A stretch of DNA of 64,000 nucleotides from Methylobacterium sp. J-077 (GTDB lineage Bacteria; Pseudomonadota; Alphaproteobacteria; Rhizobiales; Beijerinckiaceae): positions 60,253 to 124,252 of the forward strand of contig NZ_JAKSYJ010000254.1 of assembly GCF_022829365.1 (NCBI RefSeq), written 5' to 3'. Within the stretch, counting starts at the first letter, position 1, and each line of letters begins with the position of its first letter. The notes beneath the pieces are model-generated. The model was given only the letters and a program-made list of their open reading frames with translations, had not been told where the DNA came from and searched no databases. Shown in pieces: positions 28,086 to 36,326 of the stretch. Position numbers and translations under genes: made by a program.

Positions 28086-28114
28086 TTGACATGCTTATCT
28101 TAGAACGTTCTAAT
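28086..28114 (+). promoter_or_regulatory. Sigma-70-like promoter of the TonB receptor gene
   Basis: TTGACA (28086-28091), a 17-base spacer, and TCTAAT (28109-28114). The -10 element lies inside the palindrome TTAGAACGTTCTAA, so a bound repressor would block RNA polymerase. Transcription would start about 90 bases before the ATG. Confidence 0.72.
28100..28113 (+). promoter_or_regulatory. LacI-type operator, copy 1
   Basis: TTAGAACGTTCTAA is a perfect 14-base palindrome with the central CG usual for LacI-family sites. It covers the spacer end and -10 box of the receptor promoter. Confidence 0.72.
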
Positions 28115-28209
28115 AGGCGCTTGGATATCATCGCCGACTTGCCCCGCGCGAACGCGGTGGACCGATGCTGATTTACTGAGCCTCTGAATTGACAAGCAAC
28201 GGATCTCCC

Positions 28210-30603
28210 ATGGCGAAAATTAGAACGTTCCATAATCGCCTGCTCATGAGCAGTGTTGCCCTAGCAGCCCTCCAAATTCCCGCGCTTGCACAGCCGATGA
28301 ACGACCTCGGCACGGTCTCCGTGGAGGCGGCAGCGAATCAGGCTGGCGGGGCCGATCGCGGCACGCCGCTGCTGGCCGAGCAGAACGGCACGTCCGCGGC
28401 CACCACCCTGCGGCAGGAGGACATCGCCCGCCAGCCGGGCACCCAGAACGTCGCGCAGCAGATCGGCAAGGTCGTCGGCGTCAATTCCTACTCGCGCGAC
28501 GCCTCCGGCCTGTTCGGCGGCGGCTACTCGATTCGCGGCTTCGACAGCACGCAGATCGGCCTCTCCCTCAACGGCGTGCCGCTCAACGATCCCGGCACCT
28601 TCGCGGTCACGCCGCAGGTCTACACGGATTCGGAAAACCTGTGCTCGATCGACGTCAGCCAGGGGACCAGCGCCGGTGCCGTCGCGCAGCACGGGGCCGT
28701 CGGCGGTCAGGTCTCGATGTCGCAATGCGTCCCGACCGACACGCCGAAGACCACGGTCTCGCAGTCGTTCGGGTCATACAATAACTATAAGAGCTTCATA
28801 CGGGCAAATACGGGACTTATGTACGATGACGTTCTGAAGGGCTACGTCTCGTATTCTCACGCGCAGTCCGATTATTTCACCGGTCCCGGCGCAGCCGATC
28901 GGCACCATGTCGACAGCCGGTTCGATCTGAAGCTCGAGGGCGGCGCTAGCCTGAGCTTCAATTCATTCTTCAATTATTTCGAGAATACCAACATTCGCAC
29001 TGTGACGAGGGCGCAATATTCCGCCTTCGGCTATCGGAACGGCTGGCTGACGGTGCCGCCGGCGACCCTTGCCGGTTCAAAAGCCGTGTTCGCCCAAGCC
29101 AATGCCGCCGTGCCCTACACGCCGGCCAATATGGGCTATGGTCCCTACCAGTGGGAGCCAGGCCGCCACGCCTACGCCGCCATCGACGGCAACTTCCCGT
29201 TGACCGATACGATCGACCTGAAGGTAACACCTTACTATCTTCACCAGGAATCTGGAAGCACGAGCGAGGCGATTCTGAAGGAAGAGGGTTATAAAAACAA
29301 GTTCCTTACCAACCCAATCGGCGCCTTCACGGCCTACGGCACGCGGAACACCAATGCTTTGCTGGTTCAGATGAGCCAGAGCAATTTCGACCGGGTTGGA
29401 AACACCGCGACGCTGACAGGTCGGTTCGGCGATCATACCATCAGCGGCGGCCTCTGGGCGGAATACACCCATCAGCACCAGTTGCGTCCGTTCGAACAGA
29501 TCGATCCCGCGACGAACACAATCCCCGACATCTTCTTCCAGTCCCATCTGCTGAAGGACTACGACGGTCGCATCGTGACCAACCGCGATTGGACGACGGA
29601 TTATTACAACACCGCTCTGTCGCTATCCGACAGCATCGCGCTGTTCGACGACAGATTGCATATCGATCTGTCCGGTCGGGAGCGGATCTATTCCCGCTTG
29701 TTTCACAACCTCCCGGCCGGGAGCAGTGCCACGCCCGACTCCTATCTCGATTACAAGGTGAAGCGGAACTACGCCTTCTTCCTGCCGTCGTTCGGCGTGC
29801 GCTACGATCTCGACGAGACGAACCAAGTCTTCTTCAACGCGTCCATGGGCGCGCGCGTGCCACCGAATCTCGCCGACGGCGGTCGTGTGAACAACACCAC
29901 CAACTTGGTCACGATCGACGAACTCAAGCCCGAGCGCTCGCTCAGCTTCGACACGGGCTATCGCTACAAGGGCGATCTCCTGAACCTCAATGCGACCGCG
30001 TTCCTGATCAAGTACAGCGACCGGATCGCGGTCACGATCAAGAATGGTGACCTGTTGAGCAGCAAGTACACGAATATTGGTAGCACCACAGCGATTGGCA
30101 CTGAAATCGAGGTCGGCACCAAGCCCTACGAAGGCTGGAGTGTCTTGGTCTCGCAAGCGGTCAATGACGACACCCTCGACATGAATCTCAAGGTCGAAGA
30201 CACCAACAAAATCCTTCCGACCAAGGGAAAGCAGTACTTCAACGCGCCGAAATACATCACCAACGCGACGCTCATGTACGAGGATGGGCTGCTCTACGGC
30301 TTCGCCCGGGCGAAATGGACGAGTTCCGTGTTCGCCACGCTGACCAACGACATCCGCCTGCCGGGCTACACCACGGTCGATCTCGGCCTCGGCTACAAGC
30401 TCAAGGGCACGGCCTTCCTCGACGCGATCCCGGGGGCGCAGGACGGCGAGTTCAAGCTCAACCTGACCAACATCCTCAACAGCCAGTACCTGTACATCAA
30501 CCCCGGCAACAGCACCGGCATCCAGATTTCTTCCGCCGGCACGCCGAATTTCTATCTCGGCGCGCCATTCTCGGTCGTCGCCAGCCTCAGCCTGGATTTC
30601 TAG
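28210..30603 (+). CDS. TonB-dependent outer-membrane receptor
   Basis: 797 residues. A signal peptide (MAKIRTFHNRLLMSSVALAALQIPALAQ) precedes a plug domain with QEDIARQPGTQNVAQQIGK, GGYSIRGFDSTQIGLSLNGVP and DVSQGTSAGAVAQHGAVGG. The 22-strand barrel region follows and ends in the C-terminal phenylalanine (SLSLDF) required for outer-membrane insertion. Two plug cysteines (ENLCSID, SMSQCVP) may form a disulfide. The start ATG at 28210 has no strong Shine-Dalgarno. An operator-like sequence covers codons 4-8. The gene is somewhat less GC-rich than its neighbours. The next gene follows after two bases, so the two are co-transcribed. The ligand cannot be read; it could be a siderophore-like, sugar or phosphodiester compound. 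Confidence 0.92.
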   Translation: MAKIRTFHNRLLMSSVALAALQIPALAQPMNDLGTVSVEAAANQAGGADRGTPLLAEQNGTSAATTLRQEDIARQPGTQNVAQQIGKVVGVNSYSRDASGLFGGGYSIRGFDSTQIGLSLNGVPLNDPGTFAVTPQVYTDSENLCSIDVSQGTSAGAVAQHGAVGGQVSMSQCVPTDTPKTTVSQSFGSYNNYKSFIRANTGLMYDDVLKGYVSYSHAQSDYFTGPGAADRHHVDSRFDLKLEGGASLSFNSFFNYFENTNIRTVTRAQYSAFGYRNGWLTVPPATLAGSKAVFAQANAAVPYTPANMGYGPYQWEPGRHAYAAIDGNFPLTDTIDLKVTPYYLHQESGSTSEAILKEEGYKNKFLTNPIGAFTAYGTRNTNALLVQMSQSNFDRVGNTATLTGRFGDHTISGGLWAEYTHQHQLRPFEQIDPATNTIPDIFFQSHLLKDYDGRIVTNRDWTTDYYNTALSLSDSIALFDDRLHIDLSGRERIYSRLFHNLPAGSSATPDSYLDYKVKRNYAFFLPSFGVRYDLDETNQVFFNASMGARVPPNLADGGRVNNTTNLVTIDELKPERSLSFDTGYRYKGDLLNLNATAFLIKYSDRIAVTIKNGDLLSSKYTNIGSTTAIGTEIEVGTKPYEGWSVLVSQAVNDDTLDMNLKVEDTNKILPTKGKQYFNAPKYITNATLMYEDGLLYGFARAKWTSSVFATLTNDIRLPGYTTVDLGLGYKLKGTAFLDAIPGAQDGEFKLNLTNILNSQYLYINPGNSTGIQISSAGTPNFYLGAPFSVVASLSLDF
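28220..28233 (+). promoter_or_regulatory. LacI-type operator, copy 2 (inside receptor coding start)
   Basis: TTAGAACGTTCCAT, 11 of 14 bases identical to the perfect palindrome at 28100, with the left half exact. It lies 120 bases downstream of copy 1 and ten bases after the ATG. A second site at this distance could support looping or block elongation. Confidence 0.55.
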
Positions 30604-30605
30604 CC

Positions 30606-31448
30606 ATGCGCCAACGCGATCTCTCTCAAACCGGCCGGAGCCTGACCATGACGCGCCGGCATCTCCTTCACCTCTCGGGTGTCGCGGGCGTCGGTGGCCT
30701 CATGGGACTCCGGAATCCCGCCGCCCTGGCCGCCTCCGAAGCCGCCGGACCGAAGCCGTTCCCCTGGATCGGCACCAAGTTCACGCCCGACGGTCACGTC
30801 CTGCGCTGCCCCGGCAACACCATCATTTGCCATATCGAGCCGTCGAACCCGGCGACCGCCCCCCTGGCGGCGTTCCGCGCCGCCCTGGAGGCGGAGCCCT
30901 ACGTGCACAAGTTCACTTTCACGCCGCCGTCGAGCTACCACATGACGGTGTTCGAGGGCGTGATCGACTTCAACCGGAAGCCGAATCTCTGGCCGGCCGA
31001 TCTCCCTCTCGATGCGTCTGTGGAGGCGTGCAACCGGCTCTTCATCGAGAAGCTCGAAGCCTTCGACCTCGGCTGCGAGCCGCGGTTCCGGATGAAGGTG
31101 CTGGAGGGCGACGGCAACGTCGACGTGCGGCCGGGGGCCGGAATCTATCTGGTGCCGGCCGATGAGGCCGAGGCCACGAAGCTGCGCGGCGTGCGGGACC
31201 GGCTGTCCGACCTGCTGAAGCTGCGCCAGCCCGGACACGACACGTACAAGTTCCACACCACCCAGACCTATGCAATCAAGCCGCTGAGCGAGGTCGAGAC
31301 GAATCGCTACCGGTCCGTTCGCCGCGATTCGATCAATGCCCTTGCCGCGGCAATGCCTATCCTTGAGCTGGGTGCACCGGAACTATGCCTATTCGATGAT
31401 ATGTTCGCCTTCAATCCGCGTCTTTATCTTCGGCCACGCCAGCTTTAG
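30606..31448 (+). CDS. Exported DUF1868-like 2H phosphoesterase-superfamily protein
   Basis: 280 residues. A twin-arginine-type signal (MTRRHLLHLSGVAGVGGLMG, counted from an alternative ATG at 30648) suggests folded export to the periplasm. The core has two H-x-T motifs, His112-Met-Thr114 in SSYHMTVFEG and His217-Thr-Thr219 in KFHTTQTYAI, about 105 residues apart. This is the mark of the 2H superfamily, whose members cleave or ligate 2',3'-cyclic phosphodiesters in RNA or nucleotides. The overall pattern (GTKFTPDGHVLRCPGNTIICHI) fits DUF1868. It is two bases behind the TonB receptor gene, so it may process the imported ligand. Confidence 0.78.
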   Translation: MRQRDLSQTGRSLTMTRRHLLHLSGVAGVGGLMGLRNPAALAASEAAGPKPFPWIGTKFTPDGHVLRCPGNTIICHIEPSNPATAPLAAFRAALEAEPYVHKFTFTPPSSYHMTVFEGVIDFNRKPNLWPADLPLDASVEACNRLFIEKLEAFDLGCEPRFRMKVLEGDGNVDVRPGAGIYLVPADEAEATKLRGVRDRLSDLLKLRQPGHDTYKFHTTQTYAIKPLSEVETNRYRSVRRDSINALAAAMPILELGAPELCLFDDMFAFNPRLYLRPRQL

Positions 31449-31553
31449 ATTGATCCACCGACAAGGCGGCGTTTCGCGGCCCCGAACGCGGCCGAGCCCC
31501 GGCTCCTGCCGCGGGCGGGCCGCCTTGCCGGATGGACCGGGGCTGAGGTGACG

Positions 31554-32624
31554 ATGGGTCAGATGACGATCAAGGACGTCGCACGACGTGCCGGCGTGAG
31601 CTTCCAGACGGTCTCCCTGGTCCTGAACCATCCCGAGAAGGTTGCCCGGACGACGCGGGAGACCATCGAAGCCGCGATGCGGGAGCTGGATTTCGTCCCC
31701 AGCCTCGCGGCGCGCTCGCTGCGGAAGAAGCCGAGCCGCAGCATCGCCTGCGTGTTCTCCGTGGGCGCCCAGCCCTACGACGACCTCTCCGGGATGATGC
31801 AGGAGACCTATCAAGGCATCGTCCTGCAGACCTTCGCGCATGTGGCGGATCAGTTCGGCTACACGCTCATCCATCGCCGCTGGCGCAGCGACGACCCGGA
31901 CGGCCTGGGCAAGATCAGCAGCCTGGTGAGCGAGGCCCGCGTCGACGGGATCGTCGTCTTCGCCGACCGCCGGGACGATCCGCTCATCGCGCTGCTGCAG
32001 GCCAAGCGGTTCCCATTCTTCGTGTTCGGTCTCGACGTCGCCGACACGCATTACGCGATGCGGGCCGAGCGCGACGCGATGTACCAGATGGTCCGCTACC
32101 TGGCCCGGACCGGAAGCACGTCGATCTGCTTCTTCAAGGGCGAGCGGGACGGACGGCGGCTGCGCGCCGTCACCGAGCGGCTCAGGGGCTATCAGGAGGC
32201 CCTCGCCGAGGCGGGGCTGCCGCTGCGCGACGACCTCGTGGTCCCGTGCGATTGGAATTCGGAGAGCGGACGCCGCGTGACGCTCGGCATCCTGGAGCGC
32301 CAGTCCCGGCCGGACGCGATCGTGGCCGCCAACGACCGCGTGGCGTTCGGCGTGCTGAAGGCGCTGCACGATCACGGGGTCCGGGTGCCCGAGGACATCC
32401 GGGTCGTCGGCTTCGACAACTTCGTCCAGTGCGCCTACACGATCCCCAGCCTGACCTCGATCGAGGTTCCGACGCTGGAGATGGTCCGGTTCGCCTTCTC
32501 GACGCTGGTGGATCTCGTCGAGGGCACGCGCCCCTCGGACGACCTGGCGCAGAAGCTGTTTCCCACGCGCCTGGTGTTCCGCGACTCCACGGGCTCGGCC
32601 CCGGAGACAGAGTCGCAAGGCTAG
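31554..32624 (+). CDS. LacI-family regulator of the TonB locus
   Basis: 356 residues. The helix-turn-helix is MTIKDVARRAGVSFQTVSLVL with hinge FVPSLAARSLR, and the sensor domain ends VVGFDNFVQCAYTIPSLTSIEVP. ATG 31554 was chosen because GAGG lies six bases before it; GTG 31548 and ATG 31563 are alternatives. It is the most likely reader of the three TTAGAACGTTCTAA-type sites at 28100, 28220 and 34903. No such site precedes its own gene; a long inverted repeat (31462-31470 with 31519-31527) lies in the 105-base leader. Confidence 0.92.
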   Translation: MGQMTIKDVARRAGVSFQTVSLVLNHPEKVARTTRETIEAAMRELDFVPSLAARSLRKKPSRSIACVFSVGAQPYDDLSGMMQETYQGIVLQTFAHVADQFGYTLIHRRWRSDDPDGLGKISSLVSEARVDGIVVFADRRDDPLIALLQAKRFPFFVFGLDVADTHYAMRAERDAMYQMVRYLARTGSTSICFFKGERDGRRLRAVTERLRGYQEALAEAGLPLRDDLVVPCDWNSESGRRVTLGILERQSRPDAIVAANDRVAFGVLKALHDHGVRVPEDIRVVGFDNFVQCAYTIPSLTSIEVPTLEMVRFAFSTLVDLVEGTRPSDDLAQKLFPTRLVFRDSTGSAPETESQG

Positions 32625-32669
32625 AGCGCATTCCGACGGCGTGAATGCCGGCTCGTCGAAAGAATGCGC
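32623..32669 (+). repeat. TAGAGC palindromic element after LacI gene
   Basis: GCGCATTC (32626-32633) can pair with GAATGCGC (32662-32669), and GCATTC also with GAATGC at 32643-32648. It starts with TAGAGC at the LacI stop codon. This resembles dispersed Rhizobiales intergenic repeats that follow genes and may act as a terminator. Confidence 0.45.
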
Positions 32670-32848
32670 GTTACGACGAGCGCCCAGGGCCGGCGGCGGA
32701 TAGACACGGGTCCGCTTTGGCGGCGCGCGCTCGAAGCACACCTGATCCGGCAGGCAAACCCGACGTCGGCTGCGCTTTTCGCCGGATCACCGATTCACGC
32801 CGCGTCACATCCTGCCCAGGATCGAAGCCCAGCCTATGGCAGCGCCAA

Positions 32849-32886
32849 AAACGAAAGGCGCCCCGCCGGACATTCGGCGGGGCGCC
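32849..32886 (-). terminator. Intrinsic terminator of exbB-exbD-tonB
   Basis: On the minus strand a 12-base-pair perfect GC-rich stem (32886-32875 with 32868-32857, six-base loop) is followed by TTTCGTTTTTGG. It lies 18 bases after the tonB stop. Confidence 0.88.
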
Positions 32887-32904
32887 CTTGCAGATCTCGG
32901 TCCG

Positions 32905-33732
32905 TCAACGCTTCAACGCGAAATCGACCGCGATGCGTCCGCCGAAATGGCCGCCCGGGGGCGGCGGCAGGCTGGAGCCCCGCACCGCCTGCAGGGCCGC
33001 CTGATCCAGCTCGGAATCCCCGGACGTGCGGGCGATCGACGCCGAGGCGACGTGTCCGGACGGCCCCACCAGGAAGGTCACCAGGACGATGCCGGAGGCG
33101 TGCCGGTTGCGGGCGGCCGCCGGATAGGCCTTGTGCCGGTTGATCTCGGCTTTCAGCCGCGCCCCGTAATCGGCCAGCGCCTTGCTCGCATCGGCCTGCG
33201 CGCCGCGCTCGGCACCGGCATGGCCCCTGTGCTGCGCCGCGCTGGCGGCGCTCGGCGGCTCGGTCTTCGGGGGAGCCTTGGGCTGGGGCTTCGGCTTCGG
33301 CACCGGACGGGGCTCCGGCGGTTTGCGGGGTTCCGGCGGCTTTTCCACCTTGGGCGGTTCCGGCTTCCGGACCGGGATCGCGATGGCCGTGGGATCCTCC
33401 TTGACCGGCGCCTCCTCCACCGCCGGAGGCGGCTCGGGCTCGGGCTGCTGCGGGACCGGTTCGGGCTCCGGCGGAGGCGCCATCTCGGCCGCGCTCTGCG
33501 TCTCCGCGGCGTTCTCGGTGGTCGCGTCGCCCTGGGCCACGACGCTGACCTCGAGCGTCTCGACCGCGGGCGGCGCGATGGGCTGCGGTTCGGGTCCCGA
33601 CGAGACGAACAGCAACGCGTGGATCGCGAGCGCCACGACCAGGGCTGAGCCGCGGACCAAGCCCTTGGCATTGTCCTGTCTGGGCAGGGACAGGACGAGC
33701 GGATTGGCTCCGGCCAGCGCCATCGTGCTCAT
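32905..33732 (-). CDS. tonB: TonB energy-transducing protein
   Basis: 275 residues. A single N-terminal transmembrane anchor (LVRGSALVVALAIHALLFV) is followed by a long Glu-Pro then Lys-Pro-rich spacer that spans the periplasm (EPEPVPQQPEPEPPP, then VPKPKPQPKAPPK). The C-terminal TonB domain has YPAAARNRHASGIVLVTFLV and SGDSELDQAALQAVRGSSLP. It passes proton-motive energy to TonB receptors. It starts at an ATG overlapping the exbD stop. Confidence 0.92.
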   Translation of the reverse strand: MSTMALAGANPLVLSLPRQDNAKGLVRGSALVVALAIHALLFVSSGPEPQPIAPPAVETLEVSVVAQGDATTENAAETQSAAEMAPPPEPEPVPQQPEPEPPPAVEEAPVKEDPTAIAIPVRKPEPPKVEKPPEPRKPPEPRPVPKPKPQPKAPPKTEPPSAASAAQHRGHAGAERGAQADASKALADYGARLKAEINRHKAYPAAARNRHASGIVLVTFLVGPSGHVASASIARTSGDSELDQAALQAVRGSSLPPPPGGHFGGRIAVDFALKR

Positions 33733-34205
33733 GGCTCACCGCTCCCCGCCGCGGCGGACGCGGAGGTGCGGCCGGCGTTGGCGCCGCCCTGGGCGCCGTT
33801 CTTGCTGGTGATGATCGCGATGTGGGTCATGCCGTTCTTGGCCAGGAGGTCCATCACCTTGATCACGTCGCCGTAGGCGGCGTCCTTGTCGCCCCGAAGA
33901 TGGATGACCCGGGACAGATCGTTCTCGATCGCGGCCACCACCGCCGGCACGAGGCGCTCGGCCTCGATCTCGTCCTTGCCGATGAACAGCTTCCCGTCCT
34001 TGCTGACGGCGACCACCGCCGGCTCCTTCGGGTCGACCGGCTTGGCGACCTGCGCCTGCGGCAGGTTCACCTTCATGCCCGTGGTGAGCAGCGGCTCGGT
34101 CACCATGAACACGATCAGCAGGACCAGCATCACGTCGATCAGCGGCGTGACGTTGATATCGGCGGAGGGGCGGTAGGGCCCGCTGGAATTGGAGGCGAAG
34201 GCCAC
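33729..34205 (-). CDS. exbD: ExbD proton-channel subunit
   Basis: 158 residues from a GTG right after the exbB stop, with AAGGAG seven bases upstream. One transmembrane helix with the essential Asp: SADINVTPLIDVMLVLLIVF. The periplasmic domain (VPAVVAAIENDLSRVIHLRGDKDAAYGDV in outline, residues near 85-115) is typical of ExbD/TolR. A short Gly/Ala/Ser tail closes the protein. It works with ExbB and TonB in the same operon, so ExbD rather than TolR is preferred. Confidence 0.92.
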   Translation of the reverse strand: MAFASNSSGPYRPSADINVTPLIDVMLVLLIVFMVTEPLLTTGMKVNLPQAQVAKPVDPKEPAVVAVSKDGKLFIGKDEIEAERLVPAVVAAIENDLSRVIHLRGDKDAAYGDVIKVMDLLAKNGMTHIAIITSKNGAQGGANAGRTSASAAAGSGEP

Positions 34206-34207
34206 GA

Positions 34208-34840
34208 TCAGATCTCCTTGTGCGCGAGGCGGTTCTTGGCGATCAGGTCGACCGAGAGCGCTTCGACCAGATGGGACAGGTTCTGGGACAGCTTGCCCAG
34301 GATCGAGCCGAGGCGGCTGTAGGCGACCGCGGCCGGGATCGCGGCGATCAGCCCGATCGCCGTGGTCGCCAGCGCCTCGGCGATGCCGGGCGCCACGACC
34401 GCGAGGCTGGTGTCGTTCGAGGCGGCGATGCTGATGAAGCTGGTCATGATGCCCCAGACCGTGCCGAGCAGGCCGACGAACGGCGAGACGGAGGCGATCA
34501 CGGCGAGGTTCGAGAAGCCGCCTTCGGTGGCGATCATCGTGTGCGTGGCGGCGCGGTTCATCGCCTCCACGGTGCGCTGGCGGACCTCGCCGGCCCCCTC
34601 GTTGGGGAGCGTGACGGAAGCCGCTTGCGTCCCGGCGTCGACGACCGGCCGCAGGAATTTCGGAACGTCGCCGCGCTCCAGGGCCTTCAGTGACCGTCCG
34701 AGCCGCATGGTCGTGTAGATGCCCTCGGCGATCAGGGCCCAGCACCACACGGAGGCGATCGCGAGGGTGATGATCACCCCCTTACCGACCAGCCCGGCTT
34801 GAAAGAACATCGCCGACGGCGAGAGACTAGCTGGGTCCAT
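34208..34840 (-). CDS. exbB: ExbB proton-channel subunit
   Basis: 210 residues with three transmembrane helices of the MotA/TolQ/ExbB family: FFQAGLVGKGVIITLAIASVW near the N terminus, then SVSPFVGLLGTVWGIMTSF and TAIGLIAAIPAAVAYSRLG. ATG 34840 was chosen because the GGGGG of the leader sits eight bases before it; ATG 34861 would add seven residues. It is the first gene of the operon. A LacI-type operator lies 63 bases upstream. Confidence 0.92.
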   Translation of the reverse strand: MDPASLSPSAMFFQAGLVGKGVIITLAIASVWCWALIAEGIYTTMRLGRSLKALERGDVPKFLRPVVDAGTQAASVTLPNEGAGEVRQRTVEAMNRAATHTMIATEGGFSNLAVIASVSPFVGLLGTVWGIMTSFISIAASNDTSLAVVAPGIAEALATTAIGLIAAIPAAVAYSRLGSILGKLSQNLSHLVEALSVDLIAKNRLAHKEI

Positions 34841-34902
34841 CTTACAACCCCCGGTATGCAATTTCGAATGGATCGAGTGGTGCGGGCTGTGCCGCGCATC
34901 TG

Positions 34903-34916
34903 TTAGAACGTTCTAT
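34903..34916 (-). promoter_or_regulatory. LacI-type operator, copy 3, before exbB
   Basis: TTAGAACGTTCTAT on the plus strand, 13 of 14 bases of the palindrome at 28100. On the minus strand a -10-like CATAAT (34919-34914) overlaps its edge. This ties the energising operon to the same regulator as the receptor. Confidence 0.68.
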
Positions 34917-35384
34917 TATGGCTGACACGTGTCGCTATGATGGCAAAACCGTGGCGAGCGTGGCTTGATGCAGTGCGGTAGCGCAATGCCGCCCTGCGTC
35001 GGACGAGCGTGGCCCAACAGGATCACGGTCGCCGTCGCAGGCGGTGCCGGATCGGGCAGTGTCGGGATCGCCCCGGGTCTCGCGACGGGCTGGCGCCGAA
35101 TCACGGCCTGTACGCGGGGGGCGCTCACCGCGCGGGAGACATGGTCCCGGCGGGCGAGGTCGAGCGCGCGGCGGCGCGTTGCCTGCGCGACAAAGATATT
35201 GCGGCGGGTCGCGCCGGTGGTGGCGACCCGCGTCAGGGCGGGGAAGACTCTGCGGGCCTTCCGGAGCCGGGTCTCGGCCCGGCGCAGAGGGTGAGATTCG
35301 GCCTGTGCGCGGGCGTGCCGAAATCGGGCCGGAGGCGATCGAAGACGCCGAGGACGATTCGGTCGATCGACGCGCGGGAGCCGC
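34917..35384. other. Intergenic region without a recognised gene
   Basis: About 470 bases. On the minus strand an ATG at 35388 overlaps the TIM-barrel stop (ATGA) and opens 51 codons (MSGSRASIDRIVLGVFDRL...) ending at 35233; a different frame then stays open to about 34916 (RRAETRLRKARRVFPAL..., later VQAVIRRQPVARPG). Joined by one frameshift they could be a decayed gene, but no family is recognised. The outer part carries the exbB promoter region. Confidence 0.35.
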
Positions 35385-36308
35385 TCATGCCGCGGGCCGG
35401 ACCGCCTGTGTCCGGGCGCGGGCGGCGAGGGCCTTCGTGGCGGCGATGCAGTCCTCGACCGCGTACCAGTAGCGCGGGTTGAGCTCGATGTTGAAGACCA
35501 CGCCTTTGGGGAAGGCGCAGGCGTCGATCAGCGTCTCCCAGGGAATCGCGCCCCAGCCGACCGGGAGATGCAGGTCGCCGTGGCCGAAGGCAAGCCGCTC
35601 GCTCTCGTGGTACATCCAGATCGCGTCGGCGCGGCCGAAAGAATCGTGGACGTGGAGATGGTTCGCGAACGGGGCGAGCGCCGCGATTTCGGCGACGAAG
35701 TCGCCGCCCTGGAAGCCGTGGCGCAGGAAGGAATGGCTTACATCGAGCGTGGCGCGCACATGCGGATGGTCGATGGCGGCCAGTTCCGCCGCGAGGCGCG
35801 CGGGCGACGCGCAATGGACCTTGCCTTCGTGGCCGCCGAACAGCGTCTCGACGCAGATCAGCGGGCCGAGACCGCGCGCGACCTCGCCGGCGCAGGCCAG
35901 CCACTCGCGCTGGCGGGCGTAGGCGTCCTCGAGGATCGCGGGCTCCGCGACCGGCGCGAGGCCGGAATGCAGGACGTAGTGGGCCGCGCCGATCTCGGCG
36001 GCGATCTCGAGCGAGGCCTCCAGCACCTCGAAATGCCGCCCCAGCCGGGCGGGATCGTCGAAGAAATTGATCGCCAGGGGTCCGTGCACCGTGAAGCGCA
36101 CGCGGCGCCCGGCGCAGGCCTGCTTCAACCGCTCCAGATGCGGGCGCCGGATGCGGCCGCCGACCACCAGGTCCATCGCGAAGGTCGGCAGTTCGATCGT
36201 CTCGACGCCCAGCGCCTCGAGGCGGTCGAGGATGGCGGGCAGGTCCGAGAGGTCGCCCGCGGGATAGGGGGCGGACAGGCCGGTGCCGAGGACGCCGTTG
36301 GGCAGCAT
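35385..36308 (-). CDS. Sugar phosphate isomerase/epimerase-like TIM-barrel protein
   Basis: 307 residues of the xylose-isomerase-like (AP endonuclease 2) TIM-barrel family. Features are ETIELPTFAMDLVVGG, YVLHSGLAP, CVETLFGGHEGKVHC (metal-binding Glu), VRATLDVSHSFLRHG (Asp and His) and NHLHVHDSFGRADA (His-x-His), then the late Glu in FNIELNP. The metal site therefore looks complete. It is the last gene of the ABC transporter operon, 18 bases after the permease gene, and probably acts on the imported compound. The substrate is unknown. Confidence 0.82.
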   Translation of the reverse strand: MLPNGVLGTGLSAPYPAGDLSDLPAILDRLEALGVETIELPTFAMDLVVGGRIRRPHLERLKQACAGRRVRFTVHGPLAINFFDDPARLGRHFEVLEASLEIAAEIGAAHYVLHSGLAPVAEPAILEDAYARQREWLACAGEVARGLGPLICVETLFGGHEGKVHCASPARLAAELAAIDHPHVRATLDVSHSFLRHGFQGGDFVAEIAALAPFANHLHVHDSFGRADAIWMYHESERLAFGHGDLHLPVGWGAIPWETLIDACAFPKGVVFNIELNPRYWYAVEDCIAATKALAARARTQAVRPAA

Positions 36309-36326
36309 GATGTCACTCCCGTTTGA

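Noticed and set aside
32664..33143. Plus-strand frame opposite tonB
   Set aside because: Mostly antisense to tonB and its terminator; low-complexity Arg/Pro sequence.
33153..33671. Arg/Ser-rich frames within tonB
   Set aside because: Alternative-frame reading of the Pro/Glu/Lys repeat of TonB.
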